NCBI GenBank assembly: GCA_026392265.1
Contig: JAPLCL010000138.1
Span: 1-5,906 of the forward strand
Reading direction: 5' to 3'
Length of the DNA stretch: 5,906 nt
Source of the DNA: Actinomycetota bacterium
Lineage (GTDB): Bacteria > Actinomycetota > Thermoleophilia > UBA2241
Below are positions 5,615-5,906 of this stretch, in pieces. The translations under genes were made by a program, and so were the position numbers. How positions within the stretch are numbered: the first letter of the stretch is position 1; each line of letters begins with the position of its first letter. The notes under the pieces were generated by a model. That model worked only from the letters and a program-made list of their open reading frames with translations. It had not been told where the DNA came from and did not search any database.

Positions 5615-5645
5615 ACTGTACCCGTCGCAGGGCGGAGTGTGTCAA
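5615..5645 (-). promoter_or_regulatory. Promoter of the Asp23 operon
   Basis: On the - strand, TTGACA (5640-5645, a perfect -35) is followed after 19 bases by TACAGT (5615-5620, 4 of 6 to TATAAT). The spacing is two bases longer than ideal, as is often seen where an activator is needed. Transcription would start near 5607, giving a leader of about 60 bases with the palindrome at 5577-5596. It lies in the 140-base gap after nrdJ. Confidence 0.5.
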
Positions 5646-5688
5646 ACGTGCCGGCGGAAGCGACGAGGAGCGCGAGCCCGCCCGCGCC

Positions 5689-5906
5689 TCAGCTGCACTT
5701 GCTATAGGCGCACGATGGGTTGTTGCACACCGCGCAGCCGCCCTCGTGCCGCATGTCGCTGCCGCAATCGGGGCAGGCGCCCTGTGCCACCTGGGCGAAC
5801 GAGAGTTGCGGCTGCGATTCGCCGGCCGCGGCCGCGGCGGCGCCGGCCACGTAGCGCCGCTCGAGCGCCTTGCCGATGGCGTCGGCGCAGCTCAGCGTGG
5901 AGTTGG
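5689..5906 (-). CDS. nrdJ: Vitamin B12-dependent ribonucleotide reductase, C-terminal end (partial)
   Basis: The last 71 residues and stop codon (5689-5691) of a gene running off the right edge, so no start codon is present. The segment NSTLSCADAIGKALERR, an Ala-rich linker (20-27 of the visible part), and the Cys-rich end CPDCGS...EGGCAVC...CAYSKCS match the C-terminus of class II, adenosylcobalamin-dependent ribonucleotide reductase (NrdJ). That enzyme makes deoxyribonucleotides by radical chemistry with or without oxygen. Visible cysteines at 44, 47, 57 and 60 look like a zinc ribbon. Cys65 and Cys70, spaced CxxxxC, resemble the shuttle pair that re-reduces the active site in class II enzymes. 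The common YSKC ending is usually preceded by CxxC-type spacing with fewer residues; here CNNPSC is longer. The gene is followed by the Asp23 promoter and is probably a separate transcript. Confidence 0.88.
   Translation of the reverse strand, partial: NSTLSCADAIGKALERRYVAGAAAAAAGESQPQLSFAQVAQGACPDCGSDMRHEGGCAVCNNPSCAYSKCS

Noticed and set aside
5670..5687. Terminator for nrdJ
   Set aside because: Only a 5-bp GCGCG/CGCGC stem with an 8-base loop and no T-run, expected by chance in this base composition.
4793..5707. 304-codon + strand open frame opposite the Asp23 operon
   Set aside because: Antisense to two well-supported genes and to the nrdJ-Asp23 promoter region; low-complexity Ala/Gly/Asp content.
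1..5906. CRISPR array, insertion sequence, tRNA or rRNA
   Set aside because: No spaced direct repeats, transposase motifs, terminal inverted repeats or tRNA T-loop/acceptor patterns were seen.

Overview
The window is very GC-rich (about 70% by eye), with GTG starts and alanine/arginine-rich proteins. It contains an Asp23 - AmaP-like - DUF6286-like gene set, a B12-dependent ribonucleotide reductase end and a secreted S55-type protein with Ig-like repeats. Together these suggest a high-GC Gram-positive, most likely an actinobacterium, perhaps a deep-branching or poorly sampled lineage. The genus cannot be told from the sequence. All calls come from reading the sequence; no database search was run.

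Layout. Left part, + strand: a 94-residue ferritin-like half-bundle protein (1-285), then a promoter (302-331) and a large secreted protein (392-2809). That protein carries the two sequence blocks of a SpoIVB/S55 peptidase, in swapped order, followed by two Ig-like domains. Positions 2810-3043 separate this gene from a convergent one and hold a near-consensus + strand promoter, three predicted hairpins and a terminator. No convincing ORF is present there, so it is a candidate small RNA gene. Middle, - strand: a Cof-type HAD phosphatase (3044-3862). Upstream of it, 3863-4066 has no gene but holds a perfect 16-bp palindrome and a textbook rho-independent terminator pointing along +, opposite to the flanking genes. 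Right part, - strand: a three-gene envelope operon read right to left, Asp23/Gls24 (5165-5548), an AmaP-like two-TM protein (4603-5133) and a DUF6286-like two-TM protein (4067-4606). It has its own TTGACA promoter and a leader with a perfect GC-rich palindrome. At the right edge is the C-terminal 71 residues of NrdJ, without a start codon in the window.

How the genes fit together. The only clear functional unit is the Asp23 operon: a soluble Asp23 protein and two small membrane proteins with cytosolic Asp23/AmaP-like tails, presumably forming a membrane-associated envelope-stress complex. The S55 protein is exported and probably acts outside the membrane; its target is unknown. NrdJ, the HAD phosphatase and the ferritin-like protein look like independent housekeeping or metal-handling genes. 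The least ordinary items are the permuted S55 protein, the EncFtn-like metal-ligand spacing in the first gene, and the two gene-less stretches with transcription signals.
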